From positions 1 to 11,597 of the forward strand of contig JAOZOM010000044.1 of assembly GCA_029933275.1 (NCBI GenBank): a stretch of 11,597 bases of DNA. Reading direction: 5' to 3'. The notes under the pieces are model-generated. The model was given only the letters and a program-made list of their open reading frames with translations, was not told the DNA's origin and searched no databases. Source of the DNA: Anaerolineales bacterium (GTDB lineage Bacteria; Chloroflexota; Anaerolineae; Anaerolineales; Villigracilaceae). Both the position numbers and the translations under genes were made by a program. Below are positions 1 through 5,739 of this stretch, piece after piece (positions within the stretch are counted from its first letter, which is position 1; the number at the start of each line of letters is the position of its first letter).

Positions 1-55
1 TATTATGCTGACGCATGTTGATAACGGCTTTGCCACCGCACTTTTTACATTTCAT
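1..55 (-). CDS. ttuA: tRNA-5-methyluridine(54) 2-sulfurtransferase TtuA, N-terminal fragment (cut by window edge)
   Basis: Only the first 18 codons are present; the gene runs off the left edge. The translation MKCKKCGGKAVINMRQHN carries the CxxC half of the N-terminal zinc finger (Cys3, Cys6), followed by a hydrophobic pair and the MR signature typical of TtuA/TIGR00269-type members of the TtcA/Ncs6 adenine-nucleotide alpha-hydrolase superfamily. In that family the protein activates U54 of tRNA with ATP and inserts sulfur delivered by TtuB. The TtuB-like gene lies 53 nt upstream on the same strand, which strongly supports the call. No clear Shine-Dalgarno sequence precedes this ATG. With so few residues, a TtcA-like relative with the same finger cannot be excluded. 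Confidence 0.72.
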   Translation of the reverse strand, partial: MKCKKCGGKAVINMRQHN

Positions 56-108
56 TTTTAGTTGATTAGGGGTTAGGGAATTAAGAACTGGTTTGCTGGT
101 CTACCAAT

Positions 109-309
109 CTAGCCACCAGAGATAACCGAGACTAATTTGATCGTTTCGCCTGCTTTGAGCATGGTATCTTCGGTGACGAGTTCACCATTGCGAGTGCAGA
201 TAACGGATTCCGGGAGAATTTCTATTTTTTTCAGCGCGGCAAGAAGGGTGCTACCGGCTTTGACTTCGTATTTTTTATTGCGAAGAATGATTGTGGTTGT
301 GTAATTCAT
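109..309 (-). CDS. ttuB: Ubiquitin-like sulfur carrier protein TtuB (ThiS/MoaD fold)
   Basis: A 66-residue protein of the beta-grasp sulfur-carrier type. It ends in the exposed ISGG tail, whose terminal Gly-Gly is adenylated and thiocarboxylated in this family. The second half (PESVICTRNGELVTEDTML, then GETIKLVSVISGG) follows the TtuB/ThiS/MoaD pattern, and the length equals that of Thermus TtuB. The ATG at 309 is preceded by AAAGG at a good distance. With the TtuA start immediately downstream on the same strand, the likely role is sulfur donor for 2-thiolation of m5U54 in tRNA, a modification that stabilises tRNA at high temperature. By sequence alone it could be a ThiS or MoaD paralogue; the neighbour decides for TtuB. 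Confidence 0.83.
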   Translation of the reverse strand: MNYTTTIILRNKKYEVKAGSTLLAALKKIEILPESVICTRNGELVTEDTMLKAGETIKLVSVISGG

Positions 310-344
310 AATTTTGCCTTTAACAATCGTCTAGAAATGACTTT

Positions 345-470
345 CTGAAAAAGATGCACCTCAAAGTCACGGAGAACACAAAGTTTTTCTCTATGGCTCA
401 CAAAGAAAGCCTTCGTGAACTTTATGCCTTTGCGGGGAGCCTTTTGGAAGTTATTTTTAGATGCACACTG
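345..470. repeat. Decayed inverted repeat of the 'caaagtcacggag' type (MITE-like) in a gene-free stretch
   Basis: The stretch 310-542 has no credible gene. Inside it, the arm at about 362-384 (caaagtcacggagaacacaa) is imperfectly mirrored by the complement of about 411-433 (cttcgtgaactttatgcctt); I count roughly 15 matches in 23 positions. The octamer agatgcac occurs at both flanks (352-359 and 459-466). This resembles the abundant short palindromic 'cacagaggcacggag...' repeats scattered between genes in many bacterial genomes, here badly eroded. A related fragment lies at 5118-5170. An open frame covers it as an N-terminal extension of the next gene, but that extension has no protein-like character. 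Confidence 0.5.
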
Positions 471-473
471 AGG

Positions 474-503
474 TTGCGATTTTACCACTTCTTGCCTTAC
501 AAT
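474..503 (+). promoter_or_regulatory. Predicted promoter of the glycosyltransferase operon
   Basis: TTGCGA at 474-479, an 18-nt spacer and TACAAT at 498-503 form a sigma-70-like pair. Transcription would start near 510, leaving a short leader before the ATG at 543. It lies downstream of the decayed repeat. Predicted from pattern only. Confidence 0.45.
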
Positions 504-542
504 TATCTAAAAAATAAAGACTCCACCAAAAAAGGAAAAACT

Positions 543-1739
543 ATGCGAATCGGCATGATGGCAGATACCTATAAACCTTATATTAGCGGAATCACGAATT
601 ATATTTCCCTGAATAAACGCTATCTTGAGAAAGCGGGCCATGAAGTTTATATATTCACTTTTGGCAATCTTGATTATCAAGATGAAGAAACGCGCATTAT
701 CCGCTCACCGGGCAAAGCTCTCACAGATACCGGTTTTTTCTTGAGCTATCGTTATAGCCGCGAAGCAAAAAAACTGCTCCAGACGATGGATATTGCCCAT
801 GTTCACCATCCTTTTTTGAGCGGGTTGTTGGCATTACGATATTGTCGCCCTCATAATATCCCGATTGTCTTCACAAATCATACTCGCTACGATCTTTACG
901 CACAGGCATATATGCCGCTTCTGCCCGAAATGATTAGCGATAGTATGCTCAAAGCCTATATGCCCACTTATTGCGATGCTGTAGACTGTGTCATCTCGCC
1001 TTCGCCAGGGATGGCAAAAATTTTGCGGAGATTAGAAGTAAAAAGTCCCATCGAAGTTATTCCAAACGGTGTTGAATTACAGCGTTTTTTCGAGGCAAAA
1101 GAACTTTCTCGTGCAAAATTTGGCTTTTCACCTGATGATGTTTTACTCGTCTACACGGGACGCTTAGCCCCAGAGAAAAATCTTGATTTTCTCTTAGAAT
1201 CTTTTGATGGTGTAGCCGAAACACTTGAAAACGTCCATCTCCTGCTTGTTGGGGGCGGATTATCGCAAGAAAAACTTGAAGAAAAAGCCGCAAATTTGGA
1301 TGCGAGCGACCGCATCCACTTTGTGGGACACGTAGATTACGAGCAAATGCCCGGCTATTTGCACATGTGCGATGCCTTCGTGACCGCGTCCGTCTCGGAG
1401 GTGCATCCACTTTCGGTGATAGAGGCGATGGGTGCGGGCTTGCCCGTTCTCGGCATCCACTCACCAGGCGTGGGCGATACAGTTGAAGATGGAATCACTG
1501 GTTTTCTCAGCACAGAGCATCTCGCTGCATTCACCGCAAAAATGACACGTCTCTGCATCCAGACAAATCTCCGCAATAAGATGGGCGCAGCCGCAGCAAA
1601 AGCCTCCACACGTTATGCGATGGAACGTACGACCAAAATGATAATTGATATTTATGAGAAAATTATCAAAGAAACCCCTGTACATAATAAAGAACACGAA
1701 CTCTCCTTGCGAAATATCATGGAGCGCATTTTCCCATGA
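543..1739 (+). CDS. GT4-family (GT-B fold) glycosyltransferase, probably lipid or polysaccharide glycosylation
   Basis: A 398-residue retaining GT-B enzyme that would transfer a sugar from a nucleotide-sugar to an acceptor on the inner face of the membrane. Visible are the N-terminal acceptor domain starting MRIGMMADTYKPYISGITNY, with the glycine-containing acceptor loop near residue 16, the HVHHP segment at 86-90, the IPNGV linker at 173-177, GRLAPEKN at 206-213, and the EX7E signature E286...E294 (EVHPLSVIE) in the donor domain. The pattern resembles diacylglycerol glucosyltransferases and PimB-like mannosyltransferases, but donor and acceptor cannot be read from sequence. I chose the ATG at 543 because it has AAAAAAGG upstream and begins exactly at the family's first beta strand; the frame is open back to 354, but that part overlaps repeat DNA. 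Its stop overlaps the next start by 4 nt. Confidence 0.88.
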   Translation: MRIGMMADTYKPYISGITNYISLNKRYLEKAGHEVYIFTFGNLDYQDEETRIIRSPGKALTDTGFFLSYRYSREAKKLLQTMDIAHVHHPFLSGLLALRYCRPHNIPIVFTNHTRYDLYAQAYMPLLPEMISDSMLKAYMPTYCDAVDCVISPSPGMAKILRRLEVKSPIEVIPNGVELQRFFEAKELSRAKFGFSPDDVLLVYTGRLAPEKNLDFLLESFDGVAETLENVHLLLVGGGLSQEKLEEKAANLDASDRIHFVGHVDYEQMPGYLHMCDAFVTASVSEVHPLSVIEAMGAGLPVLGIHSPGVGDTVEDGITGFLSTEHLAAFTAKMTRLCIQTNLRNKMGAAAAKASTRYAMERTTKMIIDIYEKIIKETPVHNKEHELSLRNIMERIFP

Positions 1740-2089
1740 GCCATAACCAAGAAATTGGATATTGGGGTGAGAGCATCGCGGCAGAATATCTGCAAAAGAA
1801 AGGGTATCTTTTTGTGGATCGGAATGTCCGCACACCTTACGGTGAAATTGACTTAATTCTCCGCTCAAGCGGACTTACGGTTTTTGTCGAGGTCAAAACG
1901 CGGACCTCAACCCGCTTCGGGTATCCTGAGGAAGCGATTACGCCCCAAAAAGCAGACCATATCCTCAACTCAGCCGGACATTACGCCGAAGAGCATGGAA
2001 TCGAGATTTGGCGAATTGACGCGGTTTCGGTGGTCGGTAAACCAAAAGGCGCGGTTCCAAGCGTGACGCATTTTGAAGATGTGTTGTAG
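1736..2089 (+). CDS. YraN/UPF0102 family endonuclease-like protein
   Basis: A 117-residue protein with the restriction-endonuclease-like core of the UPF0102/YraN family: GEIDLI at residues 36-41 (Asp39) and FVEVKTR at 50-56 (Glu52, Lys54) give the PD-(D/E)xK arrangement. The N-terminal G-x-x-GE-x-x-AA-x-x-Y-L-x-x-KGY segment (8-24) is also typical, as is the length. The start codon overlaps the stop of the glycosyltransferase (ATGA), so the two are translationally coupled. Family members are linked by fold and genomic context to DNA processing or recombination, but a definite substrate is not established. All catalytic-type residues are present, so there is no sign of decay. Confidence 0.85.
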   Translation: MSHNQEIGYWGESIAAEYLQKKGYLFVDRNVRTPYGEIDLILRSSGLTVFVEVKTRTSTRFGYPEEAITPQKADHILNSAGHYAEEHGIEIWRIDAVSVVGKPKGAVPSVTHFEDVL

Positions 2090-2143
2090 GGTTGAAAGTT
2101 TGAATATTGAAAGTGACAAGTTTCTGAAAATAGGCGATCTAAA

Positions 2144-3112
2144 TTGAAAATTAAAAACTCAAAGCCCCCCCTCATCGCAATAATAGGTCCCACCGCGGTT
2201 GGGAAGACGGAATTGTCTTTGCAACTTGCGGAGCAGTTTCATGGCGAGATTATTTCCTCCGATTCTCGACTCTTTTATCGCGGCATGGATATTGGGACGG
2301 CGAAGCCTTCCATCGAAGAGCGGGCGCGGGTAAAGCATCATTTGATTGACGTGGCGAATCCAGATGAGACTTGGTCTTTAGGGCAATTTCAAAAGGCGGC
2401 ACAAGAAATTATTGAAGATATTGTAGCGCGCGGGAAGCTCCCCTTTTTAGTCGGCGGGACCGGGCAATATTTTCGCGCGGTGACCGAAGGCTGGCTTCCG
2501 CCCGAAGTGAAAGCGGATTTGCGGTTAAGGGGTGAATTGGAGAAAATGAAAGAGGAGAAAGGCGCAGATTGGCTACACGCTAAACTTGCCCTTCTTGACC
2601 CTATCGCCGCGGAAAAAATTGATTATAGAAATGTACGGCGCGTTATACGGGCGTTAGAGGTGATTTTTAGAACGGGGAAGAGATTTTCGGCACAACGAAA
2701 GCAACGCGGGGAATCTCCCTATCATTTGCTGACCATCGGTTTGAGACGCGAACGCCCCGAACTCTACGCACGCGTAGATACCCGAATTGAGAAGATGTTT
2801 GAAGAGGGTTTATTAGATGAAGTACAAACGCTGCTCGCGGCAGGATACACGGCGGAGCTACCGAGCATATCTGCTTTGGGGTATAGGGAATGTGTGAAGG
2901 TTTTGAAGGGGGAGATGAGCCAAGCTGAGGCAATCACCGAGATGAAACGAGTGACGCGGGTTTTCGTACGGAGGCAAGCAAATTGGTTCAAAAATGATGA
3001 CAAGCGTATTAAGTGGTTCGAGGCGAGCGATGCGGAGCTTTTCATCCAAACAGAAAAATTTATTCGTAACTGGTCAGAAGAAATGAGAGTATCTTCCTTC
3101 TTTTCTACTTGA
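2144..3112 (+). CDS. miaA: tRNA dimethylallyltransferase MiaA
   Basis: A 322-residue enzyme that transfers dimethylallyl from DMAPP to N6 of A37 in tRNAs reading codons that start with U. Motifs in order: P-loop GPTAVGKT (15-22), SSDSRLFYRGMDIGTAKP (38-55, where DSRLFY replaces the more usual DSxQVY), HHLIDV, VGGTGQYFRAVTEGW, RNVRRVIRALEVI, ALGYRE, and the C-terminal RRQANWFK. The start appears to be TTG at 2144, since no ATG or GTG sits between the preceding stop and the P-loop; the upstream TAGGCG is a weak ribosome site. The 54 nt before it are low-complexity ('ttgaaagt', 'ttgaaaat'), resembling text seen again inside the RNA array near 10040. The last residues (after about NWSEEM) look atypical and abut a transposase remnant, so the tail may have been reshaped by that insertion. 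Confidence 0.93.
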   Translation: MKIKNSKPPLIAIIGPTAVGKTELSLQLAEQFHGEIISSDSRLFYRGMDIGTAKPSIEERARVKHHLIDVANPDETWSLGQFQKAAQEIIEDIVARGKLPFLVGGTGQYFRAVTEGWLPPEVKADLRLRGELEKMKEEKGADWLHAKLALLDPIAAEKIDYRNVRRVIRALEVIFRTGKRFSAQRKQRGESPYHLLTIGLRRERPELYARVDTRIEKMFEEGLLDEVQTLLAAGYTAELPSISALGYRECVKVLKGEMSQAEAITEMKRVTRVFVRRQANWFKNDDKRIKWFEASDAELFIQTEKFIRNWSEEMRVSSFFST

Positions 3113-3497
3113 AATTCAGTTCTGACATCGGTCGGTCTCTGTGTTTTCGGATCATCTAACTTAAAAGGTTCTCCTTTGAGTTTAGGGCGATTAGACGAAT
3201 TTTTGGAATTTTCTTCTGATGGCATAATAAAATTGTATAGCTTTCTGTTCCCATGAATTTTCATTATTGAAATCAAATCGGGACGGTTTTTGCGTACAAC
3301 CTTTGAGTGCTCCCACTTAAACTTAGTTCCACAATAGATAGGGCATTTGTGTTGCATGCTGTCGCATCAATTAAATCCATCAGAGCATCTGCTCTATATG
3401 GGAAAAACTTGTGAAGGTTCTCTCGAAATGCCAACAGCGACGCTTTCGCTTTTTCTAGACTTTCGTCTCTTTTCTCTTCTTTTTGGGGTATCTTCAT
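3113..3497 (-). pseudogene. Broken transposase remnant (DDE type), frameshifted with a large internal deletion
   Basis: Two fragments in different frames read like parts of one transposase. Fragment 1 (3497 to about 3315) begins MKIPQKEEKRDESLEKAKAS and contains FFPYRADALMDLIDA...NALSIVELSLS, like the N-terminus of DDE transposases of the '...DAL.L.DAL......S...LSL.P..RR' kind. Fragment 2 (about 3315 to 3113) contains ISIMKIHGNRKLYNF then a linker and RPKLKGEPFKLDDPKT, like the later 'LRSNRVLY...GRPRKHGxxFKLKDPxTW' segment of the same family. The segment normally between them, including a catalytic aspartate region, is missing, and the C-terminal half is absent where the element meets the end of miaA. 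The fragment 2 frame stays open into antisense miaA, but that part has no transposase character. Family assignment is from memory of conserved motifs. Confidence 0.55.
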
Positions 3498-3511
3498 ACC
3501 CAAAAATATGA

Positions 3512-3529
3512 CACTTTTTGTTGAAAAAG
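3512..3529 (-). terminator. AT-rich hairpin after mgtE, possible weak terminator
   Basis: ACTTTTT-gttg-AAAAAGT is a perfect 7-bp stem with a 4-nt loop between the end of mgtE and the transposase remnant. In the minus direction it is followed by a broken T tract. Without GC pairs it would be a weak terminator at best; it could also be part of the old insertion element's end. Confidence 0.25.
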
Positions 3530-3573
3530 TTAAGGGCGTTTATCCAAAGTCCAATATCATGTGATTAGTATTT

Positions 3574-4923
3574 TTATTGAATCTCTTGCAAGAAATGGGC
3601 AGCTAAACTGAGGAAGATGAAGAATCCCATACTATCAGTTGCGGCGGTGACAAGAACGGAGGAGGCAAGTGCCGGATCAACGCCGATTTTCTCCAAGCCG
3701 AGCGGGACGAGTACACCGAGCATTGACCCCAATCCAAGATTGGCGACAAGAGCCAAGCCCAAAACAAGGCTGAGATAGATATTCCCTCGCCAAAGATAAA
3801 CACCAAAGGCAACGACCGCGCCGACCGCCAATCCCAGCAATAATCCCATCACAAACTGCCTAAAAATAATACGCCGTTGCGTTTTTGCGCCAACGCGCTC
3901 CGTAGCCAAAGTGCGAACTGCCATCGCGACATTCTGGCTGGCGGTATTGCCTCCTTGCCCGGTGACAACAGATTGAAAAATCGCCAAAACTGCTGCTTGT
4001 GCGATAATTTGCTCATAATTGCTAATCACCCACGCCCCAAAAAGCGCAGTAACGGTGTTCAGATAAAGCCAAGGGAGACGTCCCTTGAGTTGCTCCAAAA
4101 TCGGGCTATCGGGGTCGAGTTCGCTATCCGAAAGATTAGAGAGACGGTAAACATCTTCGGTAGCTTCTTCTTCAAGAACGTCTACAATATCATCGTGCGT
4201 AATTACGCCGACAAGTAGCCCGTCTTCGCCCACCACAGGTATCGCTGCGAGATCGTAATGCGACATCGTACGCGCACATTCTTCTTGGTCTATCCCAACT
4301 TTGACCGAAATCACGTCTGGGTCCATGATATTTTCAATCAGGGTATTCGGTTTTGCCAAAATTAGGGAGCGTAAACTGACCACGCCACATAATTTTTTCT
4401 CTTCATCCACGACGAAAAGGTAATAAATTTCATCCGCATCGGGACTCCACTTCCGCAGGGCTTCAACTGCTTCATGCGCGGTCATCAGGGGACGCAAAGC
4501 GATAAATTCGGATGTCATCAACCCGCCTGCGCTTTCATCGGGATAGATGAGAAGCGGACGGATTTCATCCGCATCGTGCAGACGAGCGAGAAGCGCTTGT
4601 GTTTGCTGCTTGCTGAGGTCACCAAGCAGGTCGGCGGCTTTATCTGGTTCCATCTCATCGATGATGCGGGCGATGGTTTCTATGGGCAAGGATGCGGCGA
4701 GTTTCGCGGTTTCGGGGTCATCCAAATCTTCGAGAATATCCGCGGAATCGGAAAAATCGAGCTTGGGCAAAAGCTCCTGTTGCTCATCGTCATCCAATTC
4801 GGCAAAAAGCATCGCCTGATCGGGACCGCGTAAAACATCCAACATCCGAATCGCGGAATCAAAATCATCTCGTTCGAGCGCGTCTTGTAATTGCGCCAAA
4901 AGTTCTTCTGTATTTAATAGCAT
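3574..4923 (-). CDS. mgtE: Magnesium transporter MgtE
   Basis: A 449-residue inner-membrane Mg2+ channel/transporter, the usual family length. Order of domains: acidic N-domain of helical repeats (about 1-130, with ELDDDEQQELL and DMEPDKAADLL-like repeats), tandem CBS pair (about 131-255, beginning near YPDESAGGLMT and with ENIMDPD opening the second), a plug helix, then five membrane helices from about GRLPWLYLN onward. The conserved pore segment appears as VTGQGGNTASQ, and the last helix carries the Mg-selecting aspartate in TAATDSMGFF. The ATG at 4923 is chosen because GAGAGG precedes it by 7 nt; a TTG at 4938 would add five residues without a ribosome site. It converges with miaA. The N and CBS domains sense cytosolic Mg2+ in this family. 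Confidence 0.93.
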   Translation of the reverse strand: MLLNTEELLAQLQDALERDDFDSAIRMLDVLRGPDQAMLFAELDDDEQQELLPKLDFSDSADILEDLDDPETAKLAASLPIETIARIIDEMEPDKAADLLGDLSKQQTQALLARLHDADEIRPLLIYPDESAGGLMTSEFIALRPLMTAHEAVEALRKWSPDADEIYYLFVVDEEKKLCGVVSLRSLILAKPNTLIENIMDPDVISVKVGIDQEECARTMSHYDLAAIPVVGEDGLLVGVITHDDIVDVLEEEATEDVYRLSNLSDSELDPDSPILEQLKGRLPWLYLNTVTALFGAWVISNYEQIIAQAAVLAIFQSVVTGQGGNTASQNVAMAVRTLATERVGAKTQRRIIFRQFVMGLLLGLAVGAVVAFGVYLWRGNIYLSLVLGLALVANLGLGSMLGVLVPLGLEKIGVDPALASSVLVTAATDSMGFFIFLSLAAHFLQEIQ

Positions 4924-5098
4924 AAGAATACCTCTCAATTTCCCCCAAAGTGATTAAAAAAACAAATCTACCCTCAGGGAATAATCGTTTTGCATGGACG
5001 CTTTTCGCGCCCGCTAGGACTGGGAACAGATTCGTCTTTCATTTTCTTCCTTTTCTTTCGAGATTGAACGATTCTAGCATGAAGCAAGAGGGAGTCAA
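4924..5098 (-). promoter_or_regulatory. mgtE promoter and 5' leader of about 140 nt
   Basis: Reading the minus strand, TTGACT (5098-5093), a 16-nt spacer and TAGAAT (5076-5071) make a good sigma-70-type promoter, so the mRNA would start near 5064, about 140 nt before the ATG. The leader contains a GC-rich hairpin GGGCGC-gaaaa-GCGTCC (about 5013-4997) and a small CCC-TGA-GGG stem followed by TAGATTTG and a run of seven T (about 4980-4957), which could act as a weak attenuator. I cannot match it to the M-box or another named Mg or Mn riboswitch. Confidence 0.5.
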
Positions 5099-5117
5099 GT
5101 TAATTTTGAAATTAAGG

Positions 5118-5170
5118 GTTTTAGAACACAGATGTCACGGAGCAAGGGAATCTTTGAAAAGATGCTCCCT
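5118..5170. repeat. Second decayed 'gtcacggag' repeat, containing a hairpin
   Basis: The segment has gaacacagatgtcacggagc, then a hairpin in which ATCTTT pairs with AAAGAT across 'ga' and GGAGC pairs with GCTCC across a 6-nt bulge, ending in TATTTTTTT in the plus direction. The modules 'tcacggag' and 'tgaaaagatgc' also occur in the repeat at 345-470, in a different order, so both are likely remains of one dispersed repeat family. No plus-strand gene ends here, so it is probably not a terminator despite its T tract. Confidence 0.4.
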
Positions 5171-5642
5171 ATTTTTTTATCCGCGGCAAAAGCCTCCCCG
5201 CCCGCGCTCGATAATCAAGATATTCTTGCCCGAACTGCTCGGTGAGATAGTCCTCTTCCTCGCAAATGAAATGGTCAAAAACGAGATAAAAGGCAATGGG
5301 GACACCAAAGAAAATCCACGAGGAGGAGAGAAGAGAGAAGGCGGGAAGGAGAAAGAATAGCCAAACCGCGTAAATGGGATTGCGCGAGTAGCGAAAAATG
5401 CCCTCGGTCATTAACTTCCCCTCTTCAAATTTGGTGGTCACTTGACGAGCAGAAAGAGCAAGCAAAGGAAAGCCAAACGCCAAGAGAATATATCCAAGCA
5501 GAGGCAAGCCAAATTCACGTGCGGAGCGAAGGATAAAGATTTGGGGGAAGAAAAAAGTGAGTGCGGTCGCGAATCCCGCGTAGGAGGCAGTGTAGAGAAT
5601 CAGCTTCATCCCAATCCCCATCATAGACATTTTCTTTTTCAT
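5169..5642 (-). CDS. Isoprenylcysteine carboxyl methyltransferase / PEMT-like membrane protein
   Basis: A 157-residue integral membrane protein with about four hydrophobic helices. Its C-terminal half has the ICMT/phospholipid methyltransferase signature: EGIFRYSRNPIYAVWLFF, a hydrophobic hairpin, then the EEDYL...FGQEYLDYRARAGRLLPR block, where the RNP and paired glutamates form the S-adenosylmethionine site in this family. Bacterial members are mostly uncharacterised SAM-dependent methyltransferases of small or lipid substrates, so no substrate is proposed. The ATG at 5642 is chosen over an upstream start at 5684 because AAAAGG lies 6-7 nt before it and the upstream codons are not protein-like. 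It is transcribed divergently from the amidohydrolase, and lies upstream of mgtE on the same strand with the decayed repeat and the mgtE promoter in between. Confidence 0.8.
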   Translation of the reverse strand: MKKKMSMMGIGMKLILYTASYAGFATALTFFFPQIFILRSAREFGLPLLGYILLAFGFPLLALSARQVTTKFEEGKLMTEGIFRYSRNPIYAVWLFFLLPAFSLLSSSWIFFGVPIAFYLVFDHFICEEEDYLTEQFGQEYLDYRARAGRLLPRIKK

Positions 5643-5677
5643 CGTTTTTCCTTTTATATAGTGACTACACGCATCTC

Positions 5678-5706
5678 TTGTCATGGTAAAATTATGGACT
5701 TATTTT
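5678..5706 (+). promoter_or_regulatory. Predicted promoter of the amidohydrolase operon
   Basis: TTGTCA (5678-5683), a 17-nt spacer and TATTTT (5701-5706) form a sigma-70-like pair. Transcription would begin near 5713, just ahead of the GGAG at 5729-5732 and the ATG at 5740. This rules against translation from 5683, which lies inside the promoter. Confidence 0.5.
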
Positions 5707-5739
5707 ACCCCTATCTCTATCTCTACATGGAGTTCCTCG

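Noticed and set aside
354..542. N-terminal extension of the glycosyltransferase from an ATG at 354
   Set aside because: It covers the decayed inverted repeat and the predicted promoter. Family homology and a ribosome site both place the start at 543.
2764..3357. A 197-codon minus-strand gene overlapping the end of miaA
   Set aside because: Only the part before miaA has transposase character; the rest is antisense to miaA codons and is an accidental open frame.
4474..4833. Plus-strand frame of 119 codons
   Set aside because: It lies wholly inside mgtE on the opposite strand and has no recognisable domain; it is a shadow frame.
4924..5064. M-box magnesium riboswitch before mgtE
   Set aside because: The characteristic M-box core motifs are not visible and the leader is rather short, so it is reported only as an uncharacterised leader.
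5118..5170. Plus-strand intrinsic terminator (hairpin then seven T)
   Set aside because: No plus-strand gene ends upstream, and the sequence shares modules with another intergenic repeat, so a decayed repeat is the simpler reading.
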